Positions 8,515 to 16,046 of a stretch of 64,000 nt of DNA are shown here, one piece after another (the first letter of the stretch is position 1; the number at the start of each line of letters is the position of its first letter). Source of the DNA: Natronorubrum thiooxidans (GTDB taxonomy: Archaea; Halobacteriota; Halobacteria; Halobacteriales; Natrialbaceae); the NCBI RefSeq assembly GCF_900156475.1, contig NZ_FTNR01000010.1, positions 1 to 64,000 of the forward strand, written 5' to 3'. Both the position numbers and the translations under genes were made by a program. The notes beneath the pieces were generated by a model. That model was given only the letters and a program-made list of their open reading frames with translations, did not search any database and was not told the DNA's origin.

Positions 8515-9179
8515 ACGTGTTCTAATAGTCGCTCGATTCGGTTAAACACCCTGTTAAAATTAAGATGTTTCTGCTAACAGGGAGAGTACATTTGACGGCG
8601 TTTGACGGAAAATCGGGGCCACGACTAGAACAACCCCCGGTGTTCCCTCGAATAGCTCCGGGGCCGCATGGCCCGACGAGGACTGGGGCCTCAAACACCG
8701 GCCCCTGTGACCCCGCTTAGAAAACCATTAGATAGGTGATGAATCCTCGAGAAGAGCAGAGTTCCACGGGTGGGAAAGGAGTGCTCCGCAGACTCCGCGA
8801 GCGGGATCCCCGCCGGGGTGTCTCCGCAGGTAGAACAGGGGCTCTCAACGATGAAGGGTCGAGCCCCACCAGTTCTCCGGCCACCAGCGTGCTACCTCGA
8901 GGAAAGAGACCTCGATACATTGCGTCGACAATAGCAGACATCGGCGCCAGCGGCGGGCAGGCAGGCAGGCCCGCGTCTGCGTGCAGGAGGGACTCCCCGT
9001 GAGCATCGCCGCCGAGAATGGCAGCGGAGCAGGCCCCGTCTCGCGGGAGACAGGCTTCCCCAGTGTCCCCTCGAGAACACTGGTTCCTCACCGCGCCCAC
9101 GCGCAAGCAGGCTTCTCCGGCTGTCTACGCTCAGGTAGGTTCCCAGAACTCTAACACGCAAGAGCGCGAACATACAATC
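8515..9179. other. Gene-free region with GC-rich palindromes and degenerate repeats
   Basis: About 660 bp with no convincing gene. Positions 8635-8705 hold overlapping palindromes: CCCCGG (8635) with CCGGGG (8658), GGGCC/GGCCC around 8661-8674, and GGGGCC (8685) with GGCCCC (8700). Around 8738 the plus strand reads ATGAATCCTCGAGAAGAGC, close to the sequence inside the small gene at 9180, suggesting a decayed duplicate. From 8975 on, short GC-rich hairpins ending in TTCCCC-like strings recur. Confidence 0.45.
9124..9146 (+). repeat. Hairpin-containing short direct repeat, copy 1
   Basis: TCTACGCTCAGGTAGG followed by TTCCCAG. It contains the stem CTAC/GTAG and matches 9325-9348 at nearly every position. 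The pair brackets the small gene at 9180-9317. Confidence 0.6.
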
Positions 9180-9317
9180 ATGATCAGCGACGACGAGATG
9201 ACTCCCCGAGAGGAGCAGGCCATCGACGATCGCATCGAGGAGATCAACAACGACGAAAAACAATACACCACCGAAGAAGTGGCACAGAGCCTCGACATCG
9301 ATCTCGACGACGAATAA
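9180..9317 (+). CDS. 45-residue acidic protein, possibly antitoxin-like
   Basis: Starts ATG at 9180 (MISDDEMTPREEQAIDDRI) and ends just after a run of acidic residues (LDIDLDDE). A longer in-frame start at 9018 would add 54 residues of basic, non-haloarchaeal-looking sequence that overlaps the repeats, so I reject it. The composition and length recall the short acidic antitoxins of haloarchaeal toxin-antitoxin pairs, but no toxin gene is adjacent. The gene lies exactly between two copies of a 23-bp hairpin repeat. Confidence 0.55.
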   Translation: MISDDEMTPREEQAIDDRIEEINNDEKQYTTEEVAQSLDIDLDDE

Positions 9318-9324
9318 CCACCAT

Positions 9325-9348
9325 TCTACGCACAAGTAGGGTTCCCGG
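9325..9348 (+). repeat. Hairpin-containing short direct repeat, copy 2
   Basis: TCTACGCACAAGTAGGG then TTCCCGG, 8 bp after the small acidic gene. Stem CTAC/GTAG is conserved while the loop differs from copy 1 (GCACAA against GCTCAG), which suggests that pairing is maintained. Confidence 0.6.
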
Positions 9349-9527
9349 CACTATCGCCGATAAGGTCTCGAGAGTCTCGACACGAACCGAAGGGGTTCCC
9401 CGACATCGCCAAGCGAGGAGTTCCGGGGAGACGCCGCGGCTTCGGAGTGGTGGCGAGGACTGACACATGCAAACAGATCATCAAGATCGGGTGTTACCGA
9501 GTTCTTGCCGAGGCGTCGGAGCGACAA

Positions 9528-10505
9528 CTACAACTGACTGTGTAACCGCTGGATCCGGCCGGCAAAGGTCGATCGAAGGGCCCGTGTGGCCGATAGGAGC
9601 CATTGGTGATACGCGTCGTATCGGTTCACGGCCCGAAGGTCAAACTCGCCCTCGCTGTACTGGGTGGCGATGACGTCACGGATTTTGTCCTCTGACCCGC
9701 GTTCCCACGTGATCTCGGCGTCGCCCCTGATGCGAGAGCGTAACTCCTCGCCGATCTCCTGTCGGTTGGCTTCGAACGCGTCGAAGGCGGTGTGGTCGTC
9801 GTCCTTGTCGATCTCCAACCGGACGGCGAGGCCGGTTCCCGTGGCCCGCAGCGATAGCCGGTAATCGCTGGTCGAGATGTCAGCAGCGATAGGGAGGTGA
9901 TAGACGTGCGGAGCCGAGGAGGAATGGGGGTGGACATCCCCGCTAGCGAGGGCCTCGTTACCCTCGTCTTCAGCGATCGCGACGAACTGCTTGAAGAACT
10001 GCTCCTGATAGACGCCGCGATCGACGTCCTCGCCGTAGGGCCACTCGGTCGGCTCAACCTCCGGCACGAGGCGGAACGCCGCCCGGTTGCACCCCTCGAT
10101 TTCGACCACCTCGGCCCGTAGTGCAAACACGGCCCGGTCGGCGGTCTCGTTATGGTCGCGCACTGCCTCGCGGTGGCCATCGGTGAACTCGCCGGCGATC
10201 CACACGATCACATCGGCGTCAAGGTTCGCCGAGTAGGTGTTCGCCTTCCCCCAGTGGTCGTGGTCGGAGCGGCCGAACTGGTTCTCCACAACGACCTCCA
10301 CACCGAAGGTCTCATCCCGAGCGTAGATGTCGACGAAGTAGCCCTCGACCTCGCGTTCGAGTTCCTCGGCGACCAGACCGTGCAGGCCAAGCACCTCCCG
10401 CAGGTAGTGGATGTTGTCCTTGTCAGCCAGCCACGCGCTGAAGGACTCCTCGTCGGCCCAGTACTCAGAGAAGGGAGGGCGCTGGAGAGTACTGAATTCC
10501 GTCAT
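9528..10505 (-). CDS. DUF4268-type protein with PD-(D/E)XK nuclease-like domain
   Basis: 325 residues from ATG 10505 (MTEFSTLQRPPFSEYW); a TTG three codons upstream is possible. Residues 50-115 contain YFVDIYARDETFGVEVVVENQ, then GRSDHDHWGKANTYSANL and VIVWIAGEFTDGHREAV. This is the family signature: Asp...Glu-x-Asn-Gln followed by D-H-x-x-x-G-K-x-x-T-Y, with a nuclease-like core. The C-terminal half is the DUF4268 region. Such proteins occur in mobile islands and near restriction systems; biochemical function is unproven. It is a single gene with its own upstream spacer and no visible partner methylase. Confidence 0.75.
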   Translation of the reverse strand: MTEFSTLQRPPFSEYWADEESFSAWLADKDNIHYLREVLGLHGLVAEELEREVEGYFVDIYARDETFGVEVVVENQFGRSDHDHWGKANTYSANLDADVIVWIAGEFTDGHREAVRDHNETADRAVFALRAEVVEIEGCNRAAFRLVPEVEPTEWPYGEDVDRGVYQEQFFKQFVAIAEDEGNEALASGDVHPHSSSAPHVYHLPIAADISTSDYRLSLRATGTGLAVRLEIDKDDDHTAFDAFEANRQEIGEELRSRIRGDAEITWERGSEDKIRDVIATQYSEGEFDLRAVNRYDAYHQWLLSATRALRSTFAGRIQRLHSQL

Positions 10506-10530
10506 ATCCCACAATGTTGTGGCCCAACGT

Positions 10531-10707
10531 ATGTGCCTTGCTCCCTACTTCCGGCGAACGGGTCTGGAGCGGTACTACTGCAGGATCAAGACCGGGAACG
10601 CGTCCTTCGAGCGATCACAGAGCGCAGCGATGAAGCAGCTCGAACGAGAGAAGCACATTCTCAAGATCCGAATGCTCATCGAAGAGTTGGCCGATTACCC
10701 CCTGTGA
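10531..10707 (+). CDS. Possible small protein, divergent from the DUF4268 gene
   Basis: 58 residues from ATG 10531. The second half (MKQLEREKHILKIRMLIEELADYPL) has a natural-looking amphipathic helix; the first half is basic and Cys/Tyr containing, unlike the neighbours. It may instead be a 25-residue peptide from ATG 10630. No promoter or family is recognised, so this is tentative. Confidence 0.3.
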   Translation: MCLAPYFRRTGLERYYCRIKTGNASFERSQSAAMKQLEREKHILKIRMLIEELADYPL

Positions 10708-10750
10708 ATTCACGAGGTCGAATTGCCGACCTAACTAAGGCTATTTCGAC

Positions 10751-11083
10751 TTACTCGTCTTGCCGTGCGTTTGCGTCCGCGCCGAAGCTCTGCCGGGGCT
10801 GGTATCCGTACTCGCGAAGCAGTCCGTGGAGTGCTTGTCCGACCTCGTGGCGCACATCGGTCTCCCGGATCACCGCCGCACGCTCGGTTTCATCGGTGGC
10901 GAGTCCAGAGCGTTCCTCCGCGTCGCTCTCCATCTGTACCTCGTTACCCTCCTCGATCTGTGACTGTGCGAACGCGTCTATCGCATCCGCGAAGTCCTCG
11001 TATCCGCTGAACTCCTCGACCGCATCTTCGGCCGCTTCCTCGGCCTCGGCCATGTGTTCTGCAACGTCGTAATCACGTGACAT
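10751..11083 (-). CDS. Acidic hypothetical protein
   Basis: 110 residues from ATG 11083 (MSRDYDVAEHMAEAEEAAED). Strongly acidic and helical, with repeated Ala/Glu blocks and a C-terminal LHGLLREYGYQPRQSF. Nine more upstream codons are open but begin in a hydrophobic stretch without promoter support. No known domain is visible. It is convergent with the tentative small gene at 10531. Confidence 0.6.
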   Translation of the reverse strand: MSRDYDVAEHMAEAEEAAEDAVEEFSGYEDFADAIDAFAQSQIEEGNEVQMESDAEERSGLATDETERAAVIRETDVRHEVGQALHGLLREYGYQPRQSFGADANARQDE

Positions 11084-11288
11084 AGGGACGACGAGGAACA
11101 GCAAGCACATTAATTTGGTTGGTGTGCCGTCGTCTGGTCACTTCATCGGTTTCGTTTGAATTCTCTATCCGTCACAGCTGTAGGGAAGACCTGATCACGG
11201 CCTCATTCCATCGACTATCAACGAATCGGTGTAGGTCAGTATGATTCCCTCTATGCAGGAGGGCAGTCGGAACTGGGATATTTACCCT

Positions 11289-11368
11289 ATAGCTACTGAG
11301 AACACACTACTCCACAGTACCCTCACTAAGGAAAATACTGAGTGGTAGTGTGTTGTTCTGTGGAGTAA
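11289..11368 (+). promoter_or_regulatory. Two interleaved inverted repeats before the winged-helix gene pair
   Basis: AACACACT (about 11290) is matched by AGTGTGTT (about 11348), and ACTCCACAG (about 11299) by CTGTGGAGT (about 11360). The arms are interleaved rather than nested, so they cannot form one hairpin; two operator half-site pairs or a pseudoknot are possible. The region ends 5 bp before ATG 11374 and contains GGAG as a possible ribosome binding site. Confidence 0.5.
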
Positions 11369-11373
11369 GGGGA

Positions 11374-11952
11374 ATGACGACGATGACTATAACCGGCGAC
11401 GGAATCTCCATCAAGCGCGAGGTCTCCGAGGAGACGGCACTCGAAGTCATGGAGGTCGCAATGAGTGACGAAATGAACGACGACGCTCCCACCGTCACCG
11501 TGGCCCTGAGCGGCGAGGGCATGGAGTTCGGTCGAGAGGTGTCCGAAACGGCCGGCGTCGAGGCGATGGACGTCGCCGTTCATGGAGGTTCACGGATGGT
11601 TGCCGAGAGAGAAGACGAAAGTGCCGGCGCTGACGGACTCCCGGACGACTTCTTCGACCGTCTGTCGACACGGCAGCGAGTCATGTTGGAAATCCTGCTC
11701 GAATCAGACGGAGAGTGGATGCGCGGCACCGATATTCGGCAGAAGATGCGCGAGGACTATGACATGGACGTCGGCGAGGGCGGCCGGGCAACCGCCGGTG
11801 TCATTGCCGGACTCACCCGGAAGTACAACGAGGAGTTTAGACGAGAGATGATTCCCGGACAGTGGGCCGACGAGACCCAGCAGCACGCGGAGTTCAAGAT
11901 CGGTGAGAAGTACAAGGAAGAGATTCAAAGAGGCCTCAAGGAGGAAGGATGA
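11374..11952 (+). CDS. Winged-helix protein with duplicated N-terminal beta module
   Basis: 192 residues. The first 65 contain two similar segments: TITGDGISIKREVSEETALE and VALSGEGMEFGREVSETAGVE, each followed by a V-M-E-V-A or A-M-D-V-A end. The second half (LPDDFFDRLSTRQRVMLEIL...WMRGTDIRQKMREDY...) is a winged-helix-like domain with a conserved E-F-R-R-E-M-I-P-G-Q-W tail and AEFKIGEKY end. That domain is repeated as the whole of the next gene. ATG 11374 is chosen because the eight codons upstream lie within the inverted repeats. The two genes overlap by 4 bp. No name is recognised; a paired DNA-binding regulator is the likeliest role. Confidence 0.65.
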   Translation: MTTMTITGDGISIKREVSEETALEVMEVAMSDEMNDDAPTVTVALSGEGMEFGREVSETAGVEAMDVAVHGGSRMVAEREDESAGADGLPDDFFDRLSTRQRVMLEILLESDGEWMRGTDIRQKMREDYDMDVGEGGRATAGVIAGLTRKYNEEFRREMIPGQWADETQQHAEFKIGEKYKEEIQRGLKEEG

Positions 11953-12272
11953 CCCGCGATACGCTCCCCGATGACTTCTTCGATCGGCTGTCCCCGAAGA
12001 AGGAGGCACTGTTACAGGTGCTGCTTGACGCTGAGGGCGACTGGGTTCGCGGCGTCGATATTCGAGAGCGGATGCGACAGGAGTACGGTCTATCCGTCCC
12101 CCACCATCCCGGCGCAATCGCCGTCCATCTCGGCCATTACACGCAATGGTACTCCGAAGAATTCCGGCGGGACGTGATTCCCGGCAGGTGGGTCGATAAC
12201 AGCCGCACGCACGCAGAGTTCAAAATCGGCGAAAAGTACGAGGACGAATTGCGCGAATGGTTCGGTAAGTAG
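11949..12272 (+). CDS. Single-domain paralogue of the preceding winged-helix protein
   Basis: 107 residues starting at the ATGA overlap. It aligns with the C-terminal half of its neighbour throughout: LPDDFFDRLSPKKEALLQVL against LPDDFFDRLSTRQRVMLEIL, then G-D-W-V-R-G-V-D-I-R-E-R-M-R against E-W-M-R-G-T-D-I-R-Q-K-M-R. The ends correspond as EEFRRDVIPGRW and HAEFKIGEKY. It lacks the N-terminal beta module. This is a clear tandem duplication followed by divergence, with translational coupling. The pair might form a heterodimer; that is inference. Confidence 0.7.
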   Translation: MTRDTLPDDFFDRLSPKKEALLQVLLDAEGDWVRGVDIRERMRQEYGLSVPHHPGAIAVHLGHYTQWYSEEFRRDVIPGRWVDNSRTHAEFKIGEKYEDELREWFGK

Positions 12273-12418
12273 TCGCAACTGTCTGTTCCCACGTCCTCAA
12301 CAAGTAGGAGATCACCGACGACCTCTAGGAGCGGTGCGAGGGGGTGGCCAATGTGACCGGCGATGACACCACCGAAACATTCTAAAATCTCGACTGTGCG
12401 ACTATTAATCTACACAAG

Positions 12419-13120
12419 ATGGTAAGCAAGCGGGAAACTCTTCTTGGGATATTTTATTACCTCGCCGGTTTAGCCGTTACTCTCGCCAGCCCGGAATTGG
12501 AAGTTCCTCAGCGGTTCGTGGTATTCAGTCTGTTTGCATCGATTGTTTTTGTTATTGAGTCAGGAAGGCGGGTTCTGAAGAGGAGAAAAGAAGATGCAAT
12601 CTCACGGGAGCCACAGGTTGAAGTATTGCTCGACGGGTTAATAGAAAAGTATCGAGAGCGATCTGACTGCCACCTTCGCGCAAACGTCATGGTGCCGTTC
12701 GAGAATCGTCCAATCCAATCACAGTTTCTTAAACGACGATCCTACACGACGCTTGAGTTCAAAGACCATACTGGTGGATATTCTGAGCAAGAACTAGAAT
12801 TATCATACGAGTCTGGACAGGGATCATGCGGCCTCGCTTGGAGACGATGCCGACCAGTAATATATGGAGAAGGTCAGAGAGAAGCGGCAGAGAAAGCGAT
12901 GACTGATACCCAATTAGAGAAGGCCGGTCACGTAGAATCAGTCCTAAGTGTTCCAATCTACGAAAACGAGAGACGCCCAGAGAATCTTGTTTGTGTAGTG
13001 AATGTCGACAGTGAAGATAGCCTGTCCGAAACTTGTTTTACAGAGGACGATATAATGTCGTACACAGAGCGTCACGCGGACGTCATAGCGGCCACAGTGG
13101 AGGAGGACTATCATGCCTGA
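12419..13120 (+). CDS. Membrane-anchored GAF-like sensor protein
   Basis: 233 residues. Two N-terminal membrane segments (about 9-25 and 32-48) are separated by a short loop, then a basic stop-transfer RRVLKRRKED. The cytoplasmic part (75-230) resembles a GAF domain: S-Y-E-S-G-Q-G-S-C-G-L-A-W near the middle, later LSVPIYE and LVCVVNVDSEDSLSE, and a final helix with E-R-H-A-D-V-I-A-A-T-V. The codon choice is noticeably more AT-rich than neighbours, hinting at separate acquisition. It overlaps the next small gene by 8 bp. A ligand-sensing signalling or defence effector is possible; no catalytic output domain is present. Confidence 0.6.
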   Translation: MVSKRETLLGIFYYLAGLAVTLASPELEVPQRFVVFSLFASIVFVIESGRRVLKRRKEDAISREPQVEVLLDGLIEKYRERSDCHLRANVMVPFENRPIQSQFLKRRSYTTLEFKDHTGGYSEQELELSYESGQGSCGLAWRRCRPVIYGEGQREAAEKAMTDTQLEKAGHVESVLSVPIYENERRPENLVCVVNVDSEDSLSETCFTEDDIMSYTERHADVIAATVEEDYHA

Positions 13121-13292
13121 ACAAGAAGCCCGATCCGACGACAAGGGGTACGATACGCTTGAATATGCGAACGAGCAGGGCGGTCAGGTTGGTTCGCTGA
13201 CGTCCGATGAGCTGTACGAGGTTCTGGATACGGTTCAGTCCAGAGAGATGGCTGAACAAATCCAGCGGAGCTACACTAAACGACAAGATTAG
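13113..13292 (+). CDS. Small acidic partner protein of the GAF-like membrane protein
   Basis: 59 residues from ATG 13113, overlapping the end of the GAF-like gene by 8 bp. Sequence begins MPEQEARSDDKGYDTLEYAN and continues with a helix L-T-S-D-E-L-Y-E-V-L-D-T-V-Q-S-R-E-M-A. No domain is recognised. Codon use and composition look coding, and the overlap indicates translational coupling with the membrane protein. Confidence 0.55.
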   Translation: MPEQEARSDDKGYDTLEYANEQGGQVGSLTSDELYEVLDTVQSREMAEQIQRSYTKRQD

Positions 13293-13516
13293 CTGCTTTT
13301 TGTAGATCGTTTGTAGCCGTTTCCTATAGTCAGGTATTTCCAGAGGCCGAGGAATACGCTGGCCAGTTGCCGGCCTCGAAGGGCTTGCTCAAAATCCAAG
13401 TTGCTTCAGAAACGAACCAAAAACATCGACGCGTACCTCCTCGCCGACCATAACCTGTCGATCAAGGAACCAGCGGACATCGACCGGGACACGTAGACGT
13501 TCGACGTAGGGGCTCG

Positions 13517-13591
13517 ATGACTGAGGACAGAATGATGGAGGTCTGGGAGACCATCGCGGTGGAGAAGATCGAGATGGTCAGCGATGAGTGA
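13517..13591 (+). CDS. 24-residue possible peptide coupled to the next gene
   Basis: MTEDRMMEVWETIAVEKIEM then VSDE, ending in an ATGAGTGA overlap with the start at 13584. Just upstream (about 13400-13497) another short frame, ending in KEPADIDRDT, is closed by a stop; both could be decayed pieces of one older gene. It could equally be a leader for translational coupling. Confidence 0.35.
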   Translation: MTEDRMMEVWETIAVEKIEMVSDE

Positions 13592-13910
13592 CTCGCCAAG
13601 CGAGATCATTGAGGCCGTGCGACAAGCGAACAATCGCGGCGGATGGGCCGTGATTCGGCTCGCCACCGATGTGGAGATTGGTGTCCGCTTCGAGCACGTC
13701 GAGATCGTAGAGTCGGATGGAGAATGGGAGACGCGTTCGCTAGCAGCCCCATTCGCTCGCACCCACGGCGGCGGGCCGAGGATGAGCGGCGTGTTGATCG
13801 CGTCACAGCGGGATCCGCATCGGTGGTGGGTGTGGGCGACGTGGCTGGAGGCAGGGCCGTCGGTGATCGACGAGCGCCAAGCCCGCGTCGAGGACGTGGA
13901 TGCTGCATGA
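13584..13910 (+). CDS. Small hypothetical protein
   Basis: 108 residues, MSDSPSEIIEAVRQANNRGG at the start, with a compact beta-rich middle (WAVIRLATDVEIGVRFEHVE) and Trp-rich HRWWVWATWLEAG near the end. It looks like a small single-domain protein of haloarchaeal mobile regions; I do not recognise a named family. The start is fixed by the overlap with the 24-residue frame upstream. Copy B of the direct repeat starts about 20 bp after its stop. Confidence 0.6.
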   Translation: MSDSPSEIIEAVRQANNRGGWAVIRLATDVEIGVRFEHVEIVESDGEWETRSLAAPFARTHGGGPRMSGVLIASQRDPHRWWVWATWLEAGPSVIDERQARVEDVDAA

Positions 13911-13929
13911 GCTAGAGCGCGTTTTGTGT

Positions 13930-14100
13930 CGTCGTACTTGGATATGCCTGTATTGATGCCAGTGAATGGTTCGTGTTGCGGGTACCGCGTCTTCACTAGT
14001 CTCCTGTTGCTGAGGCTGATCTCGAGGATCCTCTTGCTTATTGTAAAAATTTGCCAGAGTCGCGATCTCGGACTGATTGCTGAAGACTACGCTCGAGAGT
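13930..14100 (+). repeat. Direct repeat, copy B
   Basis: Second copy of the 170-bp repeat seen at 7047-7215, same orientation, 6.9 kb apart. It lies between the small gene at 13584 and the FAD oxidase. An apparent reading frame through it is not coding because the frame is not shared by copy A. Confidence 0.55.
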
Positions 14101-14128
14101 TGTTGGTCGCGAACGGCTTGGTTTCCAC

Positions 14129-15550
14129 TTAGGCGTCCTCTGGATCGACGTTGACGTTCTGCTGGAAGACGTTCTTGGGATCGTACTCGGCTTTGACATT
14201 GGCGAGGCGGTCATAGCTGTCGGCGTAGACCTGTTCCGTCCAGTTCTCCCAGTTGCGTTCCTCAACGCCGGTAAAGCCAGCGTAGGCACCCTCGGCACCT
14301 TTGCGACGGAGTTTACGTTCAGTTTCGGCGGCCCAATCAAGGGTGGGCTGATTCTGGAACTCCTCCCAGTTGCCTTCGATAGTAATCATGTATTGCTTAT
14401 TCTCCCACGCGTAGGCGGCATCGGGGCTGGCGCCAATGTTGCCGCCAAGCGGCCAGACACCAACAGCGGCCATCGGGGTCGGGGCTGCCTCGGTCTGTTC
14501 GACGATGAAGTTGCGAATGCCTTCCGTGAGTTCGTCTACGTAGACCGAACGGTGGGTGTACTTGCGGCCCCACGGATACATCTGAGTGCCGAGGTCGTGG
14601 AGCGCCTCGTAGGGCATCATGTCGCTCATGTCGATAAGTGGTTCGCCGATCTCACGGAGAGGTGCAATGGCCTCCTCGCCTTCAGCGGGGTCGCCTGCGT
14701 AGCAGCCGAGGATGCCGACGGCGTCGGTACCTGCGAGTTCGTCGGGCATCGGCGGGAGGTTCGGAACGTGACCGCTGAGGAAGATGGTGGTCAGTTCCTC
14801 GGGTGCGTCGCTCATGACCTGCTGGAAGGTGGCTATCGCGTCATCCACCATCTCGTAGGGGTAAAAGATGCCGAGCGCTTGCACCATCGGGCCAATCTCG
14901 TACAGTTCAAACTCGAAATTGGTGACAACGCCAAAGTTGCCGCTACCACCACGTACCGCCCAGAACAGTTCTTCGTTTTGTTCGGGAGAGGCTGTCTGCA
15001 CCTCTCCGTCGGCCGTGACGATTTCAACGCTACGGAGTGCGTCGATGCCGAGTCCGTGCTTGCGTCGTACCCAGCCAATGCCACCGCTGAGCGTGGAGCC
15101 GGGAATTCCGACACTGCCCGCGCTGCCGGTAGGACACGCGAGACCGTGTTCCTGCGTCTCGGCGAGTACGTCCTCAGCGCGAGTGCCGGGTTCGACACGA
15201 GCGACTTTCGCCTCGGGATCGACCTGTATGCCGTCCATCTTCGAGAGATCGACGACGAGACCCTGATTGACGACGGCACTGCCCGTCTGATTGTGGGCAC
15301 CTCCCCTGATCGCGAGTTCGAGTCCGGCGTCCTGAGCGAACTGGACGGCAATAGCCACGTCAGTCGCATTTTCGACGCGAGCGATGACTGCGGGGTACTT
15401 ATTGATCAGGCCGTTCCACACGGTTCGCGCTTCCTCGTACTCGTCACTATCGGGTAGTACGAGATCGCCCTCAAGGCGCTCAGCAAACTCTCTAATGTCC
15501 TGTTCGTCGAGTTCGGCGACCGTCCCAAGCGGATGCTTGTGTACCGACAT
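14129..15550 (-). CDS. FAD-linked oxidase, berberine-bridge-enzyme-like
   Basis: 473 residues. The N-terminal FAD_binding_4 region has AIRGGAHNQTG, where His is the expected 8-alpha flavin attachment site, then CPTGSAGSVGIPGSTLSGGI and a second flavin-contact stretch FWAVRGGSGNFGVVTNFEFE. The C-terminus ends in the BBE motif YDPKNVFQQNVN. The Cys of bicovalent family members is replaced by Ala in G-S-A-G-S-V-G, so a single covalent link is predicted. These enzymes oxidise sugars, alcohols or secondary metabolites with O2; the substrate is unknown here. It is a cargo gene, flanked by repeat B and a degenerate stretch. Confidence 0.85.
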   Translation of the reverse strand: MSVHKHPLGTVAELDEQDIREFAERLEGDLVLPDSDEYEEARTVWNGLINKYPAVIARVENATDVAIAVQFAQDAGLELAIRGGAHNQTGSAVVNQGLVVDLSKMDGIQVDPEAKVARVEPGTRAEDVLAETQEHGLACPTGSAGSVGIPGSTLSGGIGWVRRKHGLGIDALRSVEIVTADGEVQTASPEQNEELFWAVRGGSGNFGVVTNFEFELYEIGPMVQALGIFYPYEMVDDAIATFQQVMSDAPEELTTIFLSGHVPNLPPMPDELAGTDAVGILGCYAGDPAEGEEAIAPLREIGEPLIDMSDMMPYEALHDLGTQMYPWGRKYTHRSVYVDELTEGIRNFIVEQTEAAPTPMAAVGVWPLGGNIGASPDAAYAWENKQYMITIEGNWEEFQNQPTLDWAAETERKLRRKGAEGAYAGFTGVEERNWENWTEQVYADSYDRLANVKAEYDPKNVFQQNVNVDPEDA

Positions 15551-16046
15551 TAATGTACATTCATGCCCACTCCCCTATAGGTAGTAAAAACTTACATTCA
15601 GTTTCTATGATGTATATCGACAACTCAATTTAGAGTGAAGAAATAATAGCCACAACAGGCGGCACAAATAACTGTCCAATGCCTACGTCTGTCTTGACTA
15701 CTGGAACAGGATTCCGTATCCACGTTCTTGACAACGCGGCAACTCACGTTGCAGAATTGCAAAGTGATTCGAGTTTACTTTGCAATCTTGCAACATCTCT
15801 ATCTGGACACATCCACACTCGCTGAGGTCACGGATACCCCCATCTCGGGAAGTGAACGTACACAACTGTGCGTCGAGCCTTGAGTACAATTGGAGATAGC
15901 CGAGTCTACGCTGATGGAACTGAAGCCTTCGATCGCTACTGCGATCCTTCGGCTGACGATCCGCACATCAAGACCTGCTCAAATCGAACGCAGTGATTGA
16001 AGACCTCCACCTGTAAGGCCTGAATGCCTCGTCAGAGGCCAAGTCG
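15551..16046. other. Low-GC spacer with possible gene remnants
   Basis: About 495 bp between the oxidase and integrase. The first 100 bp are AT-rich and contain the oxidase promoter region. A short plus-strand frame ending at about 16000 reads VYADGTEAFDRYCDPSADDP and then stops, and looks like a fragment of a larger decayed gene. No complete gene is seen. Confidence 0.4.

Noticed and set aside
9018-9179. Extended N-terminus for the small acidic protein (from ATG 9018)
   Set aside because: The added residues are basic and the DNA is part of the hairpin repeat series.
13926-14132. Small protein frame across direct repeat copy B
   Set aside because: Copy A does not keep the frame, so the repeat is not conserved as protein.
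15663-15720. Third copy of the 170-bp direct repeat near 15670
   Set aside because: Only the string CTGTCTTGACTACTGGAACAG resembles it; the match is too short to claim.
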